Shown piece by piece: positions 45,344 to 57,482 of a stretch of 64,000 bases of DNA. The stretch is from assembly GCA_019096195.1 (NCBI GenBank), contig JAGTXK010000119.1, positions 434,001-498,000 of the forward strand. The letters run 5' to 3'. A program made the translations under genes and the position numbers. The notes beneath the pieces were generated by a model. It ran no database searches. It saw nothing but the letters and a program-made list of their open reading frames with translations, and was not told the origin of the DNA. This DNA is from Boletus sp. NGJ (taxonomy: Eukaryota > Basidiomycota > Agaricomycetes > Boletales > Boletaceae). Every line of letters starts with the position of its first letter. Within the stretch, counting starts at the first letter, position 1.

Positions 45344-48300
45344 TCATCCGACCCAACATTCATCCCAACTACTCCCGTGTACCATCTTGCTCACATCAAG
45401 CTCCACGCCCCGAGGTATCACCATGACGTTCGCTCGGGGATAATGCCACAACGTGTTCCGCCAGTGTGCCGGTACCCAAAAGAGAAGAAGGTGCCGGCGT
45501 ACGCCAACGACCTCGACCCATCCGTCCTCTCCCACTCGAATGGGATCCGTCTTATCTGTGATGTCGTCCACCCGAGGGTAGTCGTGTAGGGCATGATGAG
45601 CGACGGGGGAGAACCGGACGTCTTGTCTCTCGTAATCAACCCTCCGAATGTTGGATCCGAGCGTGCCTTTGCCTGTGGGCGATGGAGAGACGGGACGACG
45701 TAAGACCGCCTGAAGGTCCCACACACGAACAGTACCGTCATCCGAGCTTGAGACTATCCACTCGGCGTCGAACGCGACGGATCGGACACGGGCGGTGTGC
45801 CCGATCAGAGGACTACCAAGTTGAGACCCTGTCTCGACGTCCCACACTCGAACACTACTATCGTCCGAGCCCGACACCATGTGTCTCCCATCAGGCGAGA
45901 ACACGACCGACCTGACTGTGTTGGTATGCCCCTCGAGCGTGCGGACTGGTGAACCCGTTTTGCACGTTCCACAGTCGGATGGTGTTATCCGACGAACCAG
46001 ACACAATCCGTGCGCCATCCGGGGAAAGTGCGACTGAGCGGATTGGCTGAGTATGCCCTGTGAGCGGGCTGCCAATGACCGACCACGTCGCAGCGTCCCA
46101 CACCCTGATCGTTTTGTCAGCTGAACCCGAGACAACGTGCTTGCCATCGAGGGAAAACGCGATGGAGTTGACAGCATCCTTGTGCGCTTCGAGACTAGCG
46201 ATGGTCTCCGAGCTTGCCATGTCCCACACGCGGATAGTGCTATCATCCGACCCTGACGCGACCCACTTTCCGTCGGGAGAAAATGCGACTGAATTGACCT
46301 GGCTGGCGTGGCCTCGGAGGGGACTGCCTACCTCCGCCTTCCCCTCCATGTCCCAAATTCGGACCGTCTTGTCCGATGAGCCCGAAGCGATTCTCGTCCC
46401 GTCCGACGAGAGAGCCACTGACACGACCGCAGAGGTGTGTCCTTTGAATGGTTTGCTGGTAACCTGCGTGCCAGTCACCACATCGTACACCCTGATCGTG
46501 GCATCAAATGACCCCGAAACGATTTGCTTCGTAGCTGGCGAAAACGCGACCGAAAACACGGCGCTGGTCTGCCTGCCAACCTTTGTGCTCAACTTGGTAT
46601 CCCATGTTCGGATCGTACCGTCCCAGGAACCCGATACGACGGACCTGACATCGTGCGAGATGGCTACCGAGCTGACCTTGCCAGCGTGCTTCACGAGGGG
46701 ACTTCCAACCTGCGAGTACGTCGCAGTGTCCCACACCCTGACCGTGCGATCAGTTGACCCCGATACGATGTAGCTGCCATCGACCGAGAACGCGACAGAG
46801 GTGACATTGTCAATGTGCCCTTCAAGAACGCCGACTTGTGAACCAGTTCTAAAGTTCCATAGTCGAATGATGGAATCATCTGATCCCGACGCAACGAGTT
46901 TGCCGTCGGGAGAGAAAGCGACCGAGTTGATTGGACCTGCGGGGCTGTTGATTGGATCGCCGACTTCTGACCATGTCAGAGTGTTCCATACACGAATGGT
47001 ACCATCGGATGAACCTGAGACGATGTAGTCGCCGTTGATCGAGGTCGCGATTGTGTTGATCGGGTTGGTGTGTCCCTCGAGCATGCCAACTTGTGCATGG
47101 GCTTTGACGTCCCAGATTCGGATGGTGCTATCTGACGATCCAGAAGCGATCCAGGTCGCATCTGGAGAATACGCAACCGAGTTCACCGAACCCGTGTGTC
47201 CGTGTAAAGGACTACCAATCTGCAACCCAGTTTGGGCATCCCAGATCCGGATTGTCATATCTGACGAACCCGACACGATGATCTGGTCATCTGGAGAGAA
47301 AGCGATGGACATGACAAAACCACTGTGTTTGAGAGCATCGCCGACTTCCAACCCCGTTTCGGTATCCCATACTCGAATTGTTGAGTCATCTGAACCCGAC
47401 GCGATCCGTTTCCCGTCTCGCGAGATGGCAACAGAACGAACCCAGTCGGCGTGTCCAGTCAGTGAAAGCTGAGCGGAGGGCCATTCCACGTCGTGTCCCG
47501 CAACGACACGAGGAGCCCGAGAAACCTTTGAAGCGAACAGCTTGGCCAAGGCAGATTGTTCAGGTGCGAAAGGCAGCGCGGAGAGGTAGAGGTGAGGAGT
47601 GGACTGTGTAATGACGCTACCGAACATCTCGACGAACTTCTGCACATCGCGCATCATGGTCAACGTGTCTGTGTACTCGTCACGACCCTAATTCCAGTGT
47701 AACTCGATAAGATCGCTGGCACAAAAAACGGAGTTATTCACTCACTTCAATCAGTTTGCTTGCAGTAGCCAGCGTTGCGTAAACTTCGTCAACGCGGCCC
47801 AGAAGACTGAGCGCTTCAAGCCAGAAAAGAGATCGTTCATTACTGAAGAAGGACTGTAGTTCATTGGCCAAGCGCGTGTCGAATGTTGAACCATGAACAT
47901 GGGCAGTCCAGAACAGACAGGAATAGGACAGATGAGGGGATATGCGTTCTCTGACGCGTTGAACCAAGTCGGGGACATCGGAATTGCGTAGGTACGAGCT
48001 TTCCAATCCACATATATTGAACCGCAAAGCATTCTTCATGCTGGCTAGCGTAGAAATTGCAAGGTCCTGGTGTATGCCATTCAGGTCAACGAAGAACTCC
48101 CCGCTCCGCGCGCGATCTATGAGGAAGTCGTGGAAGGAAGCATGGAAAAGTCGGACAGGAGAGTTCGGACCGGCAATACCAGTGACAAGGGGAGCTATGG
48201 ACATTAGGATGGGCTCGACATTGAAATGGTCCTGTGGTATGGAAAAGAAACGCCGCATTTCATTCAGAGAAGCCATCGGGAGTGGTTCGAGCATCCCAAG

Positions 48301-50591
48301 CACTTGTCGCATCACCGAGCTGAACCGGTACCGAGCTTCGCGTGAATCGTGTATGCCCCATTTCAAGATGAGAGTGTATATTTGGTCTAGCGGTGACCGA
48401 AGCCCTCCGTCAGGTGGAGAGAGAATGCGTTTGAAAAGATCATCTGGAGATAGGCCTTGGTTTGGAGACGAGATAAATTCGCATGCGATACGCGCCCATT
48501 CGAATAGGCCATCAGCCTTTGTGGTAAGCAGAGCATATTGTTCATCGCGGAAGCCGTGCAAACGATGTGAAATGTAGAGACGAATGTCTCGTTCGACGCT
48601 CGCGTGAGGTATGTCATCCAAGGAGATCGTGCGGACATGGAATTTGTCCTGCAGCGCCACACGGATATCACCTGGAGCGCGGCAAGTGACAAGAATACGA
48701 ACATTGGGAGGGAGTTGGGTCGCCTCGTTTGAAAGGATATGAAGGATGGACTCCCGAGAGGCAGCTGGGCCACACTCGTCCAAGGCATCGATAACAAGAA
48801 CCACAGGACCAAGATGGGGACTTGACTTCCTTAGAGGTCCCAGGACCAGCCTCTGCCACTGCGACAGGATGTCCGCCGTAGTCAGCAACGAGGAGTCCGA
48901 GGATACGGCATCTGCAACAGCTTCCCTGAGTCCCAAGTCGAAGGTGGCCAGATCACGGGCGACCGTTGTAAACAGTTTCTCGGGACGGCGGTCACCCTGC
49001 CGGGTGACATCAAAGCAGAAGAATGATCCGAGCCTCCCAGCTTCCTTCAGCCAGCGTGCTACCGTATGAACAATGGCTGATTTTCCAGTGCCCTCGTCCC
49101 CAGAGAGCCAAAAGACACGCTGAGCGTCATCCCCACCAAAGGCCCAGTCAATGACTTCTTCCAGGACTTCCCTTCGCGTTCCCTCTAGGCAAGTCTTCGT
49201 GGGGTCCAGCCCAGCCTCAGAAGCACGTGCGACAGCTCTGAAGCGCAAATCTTTGAAGTGATGGAAGGACGCGTTGGTTATCGATCACCACCATCTTTGC
49301 ATGTGCTCACCGAGTCTGTCGAGATCCTCAAAGGCATGGTAGACGTTGGTCAGTGTGCGCTGTGCACCACGACCCTGGAGCACCGCCACCAGCGAGTCCA
49401 GTGAATCTGTGTACTTTTGGATGGTAGCGTCGGTTTCCACTAGAACGTCCTTGTCGAGCTGATTCCCTATCCAATAGGTTCTAACATGCAACAGAGTTGA
49501 AGGATAGTCAACTTACAAAGACGCGTAAGATGGGAATACTTCTCCACGAATTTTGTGCACTCGACAACCTGTTCTGACAGGAACGCGAGGACATCTGGCA
49601 TAAGCTGTATCTTGTCGAGCTCTCCTTCCTTGATCATGAATTCATATATTTCCTTGATTTTCCACAATAATTTGTAGACTGATCTGTCAAGACGTTCTTG
49701 ATTGGCGATTGTCTGTTCCAATGTATCAATGGAAATCTACCAAATGTCAAACATACCTGCGACGCCCATAATAAGCCATTCAACGTGGCTTTGGCACGCG
49801 GATGGACCTATCAACGCCTGTCAGAATAGCATTAAATCGTCAAGATGAAACGGACATTCGCTGGTTCGCCAAGAATTTTATCGTTGAAGGCTGTGAATGG
49901 CCAAAGATCTGTGGCATCAAAGTCTATCGATTGCAGAGAGGAATCCGTGTGCCCCCCTGTGTCTGCTACAGCTCTCGGTATCAACTTGGTGCTCGACTCA
50001 CTCCGTTCTGGTGAAGGGGTGACTTGTGCCACAATGTCTTGCTCACGTTTGGAGGTGCTCTCCGTATTTTCCTGGAATAGTGTACAACAATAAACAGTGT
50101 GGATGGTATCCAAAGTGACCTTCAGCGCACCTGGTCGTGTACGATAATGAATGCCCGGTCCGAGTTCATGGTGTTCATTCTCAAGTGCTCGGGAACAGTC
50201 GGGGAAGCTGAATTCTACATGGAAACCATAATGGAGCCATGCATCATGAGACGCAAGTCCAATGTACCTTGGTGTTGCCCGTTGCATCATCCTTGGGTTC
50301 AAGCGAATGCGCTCGATGGATCGGAGAAAGACCGCGAATGAACTAGACGAGAAAGCATGCTTCAGAATGATGACGAGTGTTGGGATATGAGTTCTCATAC
50401 CTGTCGTCCACGCGCAAAGAGGTTCTTGAGTGGATTATGATGGTGTGGGTTCGCCTCTGGCGCTGACGTTGGCTGTCGTCGTTGATTTAGTAAAGAAACC
50501 GGAGTTGTGGGCAGAGGATACGCACTGCGCTTGGGCCAGAGGACGACTGGCCGTTACCTGAACGGTTGGATCTTCCCCTCACGGACCGCAT
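45344..50591 (-). CDS. NACHT-WD40 (NLR-like) receptor with 14 WD repeats
   Basis: The predicted start ATG at 50591 gives MRSVRGRSNRS, which splices to APEANPHHHNPLKNLFARG. A low-complexity linker (about 150 residues) follows, then a helical N-terminal domain (LEQTIANQERLDRSVYKLL to VECTKFVEKYSHLTRLC, then DATIQKYTDSLDSLVAVLQG). The NACHT domain has Walker A GDEGTGKSAI and Walker B PVVLVIDALDEC, and continues to about 47734. Fourteen WD40 repeats (47663-45700) make two seven-bladed propellers; a typical unit is HTGSVNSVAYSPDATWIASG followed by DSTIRIWD. Repeats 13-14 and the tail are in another frame because of one base in an A/T run at 45958-45961, possibly an assembly error. Fungal proteins of this architecture (HET-E/HNWD type) detect non-self and start cell death. 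The repeats are far from identical, unlike the rapidly evolving type. A C2-like or HET effector domain was not found. Confidence 0.85.
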
Positions 50592-53500
50592 TCAGTTGTC
50601 AGAGTAGCAAATGGGAGGAAACGAAGGACTGGTGAGGGGTATTGGATATATACACGCCGCCTCGACAACACGTGCACCCACGGCGGCTCAGTACAAGTCT
50701 AGAGCGGTACTAGTCGGAAATGGCCGTTGCCAGTTCCAACTTCCAAGAATGGTGAAGGTTCCAGGGTATGAAGTTCACATGTTCATAGCGCTCATATATA
50801 TTTGCAGAACCTTGGATGCATGAGCTCCCTGGATCGCTCTCAGAGAAACAACTCACCAGATTGAATCCGAACAGCTTGTGATACTAGTTGTAGTCCTGAC
50901 ACTGAGGGCTGCATTTCATTCTCCGCCCGAACTCCGCGATTTATCCGAGGCGTAAATCAGTGGGTGAGACTCAGGACTACGGTTAGTGCATAATAGAACC
51001 TTTTCTGCATTATTGCCACAAGAAATTGTATTCTAGTGCGTACCGCTCCAAAACGTGTTGTCGTTTGTACGGTGCTGCTGACCATTTCTTACTACATAGT
51101 ACCCAGATAACCTGGGATGGATCTTCTTCGGTCGTCATTACAGGTGTGTGGCAAGTTTGGGATCCGCTTAGACCCAATCGATATAAAGTTTGTATTCCAG
51201 TCGTCACGGAAGTTGGTCTCCCGGGCCAGTGAATCCCACCCGACTACTTACTATCCCACTGGTTCCGAGTCCCGGGACCAAAACCGGTCGTTCGCGGGGT
51301 AGGACAGCACCATCAGAGCAAGGACGGGCCGAGTCTTCTTGTGGCCCTAGATTTTTCGCCCATTCGACCAGGTGGGTTTTGTTAACGCAGCAAACTTTTA
51401 TTCTCAAGCCATCATAAAATCAGGCTCTGCGTCCAAGTATACATCCGAATATTAACCCAGCCCGTAAATGCACGATTGAAGCCACACCGGGTATGCACGT
51501 CAGAAGGCCTTCTTGCAAACATGCTCGATTTTCTTTCGACGCGGTCGCAAAAGGTGCGGGGCTCTTTGGGTCTGGGGTTCCGCTTCTCCACACGTCTAGC
51601 CACAATGCTCCTATCGACACCGTGAAGGGACGCAGTTGCAGGTATCGACGGCGGCGACAAAGCACAAACAGACGACGTATCGTGAGAGCGGTCCGTCTAA
51701 AAAGTAACACGATCGAGCCACTTATTAATGCCATCATCGAATCGCGTGGCTGGCCCACCACACGTTCGTGAATGTGGTTTTTCTCGGGCCCCTAAAAGGA
51801 ATGGAAGTGGTGCTTCCAGAAGCTTCAGAAGCGGTGAAGGTAACCAAAGGTTTGCGATGATGTCCGCACGATGCGAACGTGCGAGAAGTTGATGGACACT
51901 GGGCGACATGCCATGAAGGTGTGTCTCCAAAATCAAGGACTTGAACCTATAGACGGAGTTCACCGATCCAAAAGGTCAACTGGTGTCTAGTATGTTAAAT
52001 CGACCAACGATATCTTGCAGCAGCAGATTGTCTAGACTTTGGAGTGCTGGACACAAACCACTTTTGAAAACCGACGAAAATGTACAACACAAGCCTTTAG
52101 CATTGATACGAGCGTAAAAGGGTATATCCCACGGTCTGCAATGGTCTTTCGAGCCTCGGGACCCAACCCACAACGTCTATAATTCAACCTGGACTTGCAA
52201 CGCTCCTTATGATCGTTCTGCGATGGATGTTTGCGACGGCCCAGAATCGTCATGAGAACGCCAAAAGCCACACCCTCTCGACGTTGCTATTTTTGCCTGT
52301 TCATTATGGGCACACTCACGGTGGTAGCGATGATCGGTTAGAGCGAAGAGCAGCTGCGGCCAAAAGTCGGTCGGAAGAGACTTGAATGGCGTTTGAGTGC
52401 TCGCCGACTACGGTATCCACCCCGCGTGCCGCGCAACGGTAGATAAGAACTTGGCAACGGCGAAGCACCCTCCCACCCACCCTGAACAGGTTAGTTGACT
52501 TTTTTTTTTTAAAAAAAAAAAAAAACAATAATCACAATCGACCGACGACATACAATAGGGGTTTACCTAATATTTATTGTCCCAACGCGTCGAGGGACGA
52601 CGTGATACATCCCGCCCTTGTGACGTCTCGCCCCCCTAGCTGTGCCACGATCGAACATGATCGACTCTGATTCAAATCGAACCTCACACCCACCCACCCA
52701 GCCCCTGTGACGAAAAAAAAAAAAAAAAAAACACCATGGCCATCGCCATCATACCGTCCAACGCGTGTTTTGATCTGATCTGATCTCATATCCACAACCA
52801 CCCTGTCCACTATGGCGCGCACCCTTGATTATGATCCGGAAACTTGCCAGGCGTAATGTCGTGGTGAGATATGATTGACCTCTTTTGACGTTCGATGTGG
52901 ATCGCATGTGCGCCATCGGTTTAACCCCCCCCCCACTCGATGTACACCAAACGAACCACCTCAACGTGACGCATGATCGACGGATCCAACCACGACATAT
53001 GACGCAGCACCGCGCGTGACCCGCCCCTTTGATCCAACACGTACGTTCCACACAAAGCCCCGGGCAAAACAGAGGTTTGCACACCTTGAATTAAAAAAAA
53101 AAACACGTTCCCGGTATCGTCGGATCAGCCGCACAATGGGAACAAAGTAGTACACATTAAATTTTTTTTTTGGTGTCTTGTGTGCGTGTTTGTATGGTGA
53201 TTTGTTTGTATCGAGGATAGGTGAAAATGGAGAACGTTTTCGTTCGTCTCTCGTCCCTAAGAATGTGATCGGTTGGTAGTGCTAGGCGTGTAGAAACAGA
53301 AGAAAAGAAAAGAAAAGAAAAGAAAAGAAAAGAAAACCGAGAGCGTAGTAACACAAGAACCAAATCCAACGTAGCTATTCCTCCTCATCATGAGCGGCGT
53401 CGCATAACGAGAAATCTAGAGAGTCCTTTTGTTTTTTGGACAGCGGAGAGACGCAAGAGGAGATGGTGACCAAAAGAACACGGGCAGACGATGCGGATGC

Positions 53501-53643
53501 AGAGTAGGATGCGAATGTGTGCGATGCGAATGCTTGATGTAACGTGGAATTTACCGTTCTTTATGGTGATCTCCGCCGGCCCCTCCCCCTTCCCATTCCC
53601 GAAACCGAGAATCGTGAACCACAGTTATCCGAAGCGCGATGTG
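50592..53643. other. Gene-poor interval with simple repeats
   Basis: About 3 kb without a convincing gene. It holds an interrupted GC-rich inverted repeat (arms around CCCGGGCCAGTG and CACTGGTTCCGAGTCCCGGG, 51228-51284), a T12/A15 palindromic tract at about 52499-52525, an A19 tract near 52714, a C11 tract at 52925, an A12 tract near 53092 and an AAAAG microsatellite at 53299-53336. Minus-strand frames such as 51420-51761 have no domain. Confidence 0.55.
53299..53336. repeat. AAAAG microsatellite
   Basis: Seven uninterrupted AAAAG/AGAAA units. The length is probably variable between strains. It lies about 310 bases past the stop of the zinc-finger gene. Confidence 0.85.
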
Positions 53644-55858
53644 CTAATCATCGTTCTCTGCATCCTCTGCCTTCATACTCGAACTTCTGTTTTCCGCCGC
53701 GTGAACAGCCTCAAGGAGCTCCGCGTCCGCGTCTGCATCCGCATCCGCATCACCGTCCGCATCTGGATCGCCCTCGGCGTCCGCTGACGACTCGTCCGAC
53801 CCACGACGGGAATTCGAGTGAGAATGTGGCGATGGAAGGTGTTTGACAAGCGGCGGTGCAGCTAGAAAGGGATTTAATCACAAGGCGAACTTTCAAAGAC
53901 GCCAGTGGTATCAATAAATCTTACCGGAGCTCATAGGTCTTCGTCCTCTATCTGCGCTTCCGCGTCGATGGGACTCGTCGTCGTCTGTCTGCAATGTGGC
54001 GATGGCGGGTGGGGAAGGCGGTTCTCGCTGGGAATCGGTTGAACGGGGGGGGTGGTGGGAAGGGCAAGGTGCGAGCGATGACGTTGGTATCCGTTCTCGA
54101 TCGCGTCTGTCCTTGGAAATGAACGACGGCATCTGCGTCGCATGTGCGATGAGCTGCGTTCCCCCCGATCCGATCCCTACGGCCACGGGCATCGTATCAG
54201 TCCGCGTAACTCGGTTTCCATGTGCAGACATGGAGTGTGCGTGTGCCAAGCTGCCTGCCGTAGCGAGGTTATGTTGCTGGCCAATGTGCGACTGGGATTG
54301 GTTCTGAGACTCTAGCGTACCTCTTCGCTCGACCCGCTTCATCTTCTTTCGACACCGGTCACACACCGTGCCGGGTCCTTCGGGACCGGGACCCCATTTC
54401 TCGACGCATTTTCCATCCTTGTACCGGCCAACTAAGCCGCACTGGCGACAGATGCGTTGACCCTGGGCGTTTGTGGGTGGATATGGTGTGTGAGGGTGGG
54501 GAACGGGAGGTGCGGGAGGTGCGGCGATGGACTGATGGACTATGGCTGTCGGTGTGGGTGGAGGGGGCGCAGGAGCTGTTGTGATGGGTGGTGCGGCAAG
54601 TGCGCCGGATCCGTTGGCCACTAAAACGGCATCAGCGCCACACGATGGAGCAGCATCAAAAAAAAGTACGTACTGATGCCCGGGGTCGATCCAGGTTTTC
54701 CCTTCTTCATCGGTGCGCCTGTGACAGGGGGGGCAAAGATATGGGTTTGATACATGCGTTGTTCGCCGGGTTGCTCTAGCGGACCCGGGGTGGAGCTCGA
54801 GAGATGGCCGACGATGGAACGCTGGCTGTTTGGAGTCGGAGCATGATTTGGGTGTTGGTGGTGTGCAATGACGGCGCGCGGGGACTGAGGTTCGCCGCGG
54901 GGACGGGGGTCGTCGGTCGACGCTTCGAGGAGCATCTCATCGATCGAGAGGGAGCGCTGGGAGGAGTGGGAGGACGATCTTGAGCGGGGGTGGGGATTCG
55001 AGTGCCGTGGGACGGCGAGGGTGGGCTGGAGTGCCAGATGGGGGGAGGGGAGATGGGAGCGATGGTGGACATCGACGTCGAGGGGTCGGCCACGCTAGGG
55101 GTTGTGTGTGAGATGGGGGTGTCAATGGGGGTGGAAGACGTACCCTGTCATAATCGCGTTCGTTGCGAGAACGTTTTGCGGGGGGCTGGCCGGATGTGGG
55201 CTGATAAGAAGCATCCTCGAGACTGCCGGAGCGGGGTCTGACACGGGACGCTGGGTGGGGTGGTGGGGGTAAGGGGGGGATGCCGTGCGAGGAATTGAGG
55301 GAGGCAGAGTGGCGATGTGAGCGTGGGGGGGGGACGAGCATGATGGCGGGGCTGGGTGCGGAGGGGGTGTGTACGACTGTCTGTGGGTGGTAGCCGGGGA
55401 GGGGGACGGGTGTGAGGACGAGCTGACCGCCGCCTTCTGTGACGAGGCGGGCGAAGCCCGCTCTGGCGTCGGCTGCGCGGAGTTCGATGAGGTGGAGATA
55501 GCGATTGAGCTCTTCCCAGTTGTCGGAGAGGACGCGTCTGCGTGCGTCGGCCTCGTCTCGAGCGTGTTCTGCGCGATCGGCACGTGCCTCGCCGTCCGTG
55601 ATGGCACGCTGGGCGGCTTCGGATATGGAGTGAGTGCCGTTGGCGTTGGAGGGAGAGGCGACGGTGGAGTAGGAGGTGAGGAGACGTTCGGCCTTTTCGA
55701 GACGTTTTTCTGGTTGCGGCGAGGTCTTTTCGCAAGAGGTCGGACTCGCGATAGCTGGCGGTGAGGAGCTCTGCGAGCTGGGCATTCGAGTGTGGTGTTG
55801 ACCCGTTTGGTGGTGGGGATGTCATGGTCATGGCAAAGGATGGAGGTGGGTCAGACAT
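53644..55858 (-). CDS. Coiled-coil protein with GATA-like zinc finger and acidic tail
   Basis: The start ATG at 55858 gives MSDPPPSFAMTMTSPPPNG. A coiled coil follows (AQLAELLTASYRESDLLRKDL, EKRLEKAERLLTSYS, RADRAEHARDEADARRRVL and LNRYLHLIELRAADARAGF), then a long Pro/Ser-rich region with RSLSIDEMLLEAS and MYQTHIFAPPVTGAPMKK. The zinc finger is RICRQCGLVGRYKDGKCVEK to GPGTVCDRCRKKMKRVERRG: two CxxC pairs with a loop longer than in classical GATA factors. A final exon (after the intron 53862-53924) gives an Asp/Ala-rich acidic tail ending MKAEDAENDD. The pattern fits a nuclear, DNA-binding regulator. The frame changes by one base near a poly-T/A run at about 55705-55709 and again near 54980; both look like homopolymer errors or unrecognised introns rather than decay, because conserved-looking blocks continue on both sides. 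Confidence 0.75.
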
Positions 55859-57482
55859 GGGTTGATAAGAAGTTCTACCGCTGCAGAGCGGGTGAGCGAC
55901 CCAGCGGTACGCCAGCGGATTTCTGAAAAACACCCCTTCGGCCGGCGTTTCTCCCCCGCGAGGTTACCACAATAAATGACATGCAACGTTGGCGAGGCCT
56001 GGCAGGTTCTCGTCCAATTTGGCAACATTGCCTGCTCCCATCCTGCAATCGGCGCAGTCGTCACTTGACGCACAGGACCCCGATCACTGCCTCCATCCCG
56101 CCGCGCCTCCATCATGTCCGCCTCATGGCTGGCGTGCGGTGATCCCTTACCCGCCCTCATTTCCACTTCATTGTCCCGCCCACCGCAACCGGCTGCACGT
56201 CGTCGCACGTCGTCGCGTGTTTTCCCAGGTGATGTTGCTTGTCGTCAGCGTCGCTCGGGGTCTCTGCCTCGTGTCGGCGCTCGTCTTCCCTCGTGTTGCG
56301 CCATTCTTCCATCGGACTTTTTGGTTGCCTATCGTTTTGATCATCTCGTCGTGTGCTCCTCGGCAACTCCCTCCATCCCTCCATGCACACTCGACAAGTC
56401 GCAAGTTGAAACACGGTATATACCGTGGGAACCGTCCCCCTACGTTTAAAACTCCGCTCCGGCAGTCGGCATTTGTCCGGCACCCCGCAATAAAGATATT
56501 GGGTGCTATTCCCACTCCATCCGCGCACTTTTCATAGGTTTCTTGACGCCAGCTGCGTGACGATCGCGCATACCGGGCAAAAAGAAGTCGGTGGGTGCAT
56601 TGACCTCGGCACTTTGCCTCGGAGCCTTCCTATTTCCGAGCTCTGGGCCAAAGAAGCACGCACCGTCTCATACGATTTTCGACAGTCGAGCTCGACCCAC
56701 GTTTGTTGCTTCGCTACACTGATTTTTTTCTTGACTTTTTAATGACGTCCTTATCGTCTTTCCTGTTATCGCTATCCCTCGTTATCTACGCAAACGTCAT
56801 CCTCCGCATCCGTCCAGTGATTTTCTCGCCGCACTGCCCCATTGGAATGACAAGACTCCACCGGCATGCCGTCGTGCACGAGGTTTCATTTACTTCCCCG
56901 GGCCGTTCTGTGTACCTCTCGGGTGATCTCCCCACCTGTGGGAGGCCCTGAATCATCCATCACCAACTGACGAAACCTCCTTCCGTTTCATCGTGAGGTC
57001 ACTTCACGTTGCTCGACTCGTGTTTACAGGTGATCTCATTATGATCTTCATCTGACGACTGTGGACCTGTGACATCAACGTTGGGCTCGCATCGCGTGGT
57101 CGTTCCTACGTTGGAGCATGAGCGGTACGTCTTGACTTTCCCCGCAGAGGGAGGGGGCTTCATTCCCGTGTACCGAGCGATTAGCATCCCCCTGCGTGGA
57201 GGGGGCTCAGACCCTGTGGCAACAAACCCTGTGAGCTCATAAACAGGCCTCATCGATCGGGACCACGTATGAAACTTCCAGCCCGATCAGCCAAGTTACC
57301 AGACCCGGTCAAAGATCATTTCATTTGATCATATGGCAGCACGACGCACGAGCGAACGTTTACCTCGCGCCGGGAAAAGAGGTTTGAGATAGAGATAGCC
57401 TACACATCACATCGTGTTTCGCTGCCTCGTGTTGGGCGTATGTTATATCGGAAGACGTCACGAGCGCTGCGCCGGGGATTGA
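55859..57482. other. Intergenic region between divergent genes
   Basis: About 1.6 kb separating the start of the zinc-finger gene (minus) from the start of the DUF7330-like gene (plus). A 182-codon plus frame (55989-56537) lacks domains and resembles promoter-side DNA. Long pyrimidine-rich blocks (for example 56710-56770) suit promoter or leader DNA. Confidence 0.5.

Noticed and set aside
46060-46773. 237-codon plus-strand frame opposite the WD40 repeats.
   Set aside because: Its internal repetition mirrors the WD repeats on the other strand, so it is a shadow.
55989-56537. 182-codon plus frame upstream of the zinc-finger gene.
   Set aside because: No domain, irregular composition and several competing frames; it is more likely promoter DNA.
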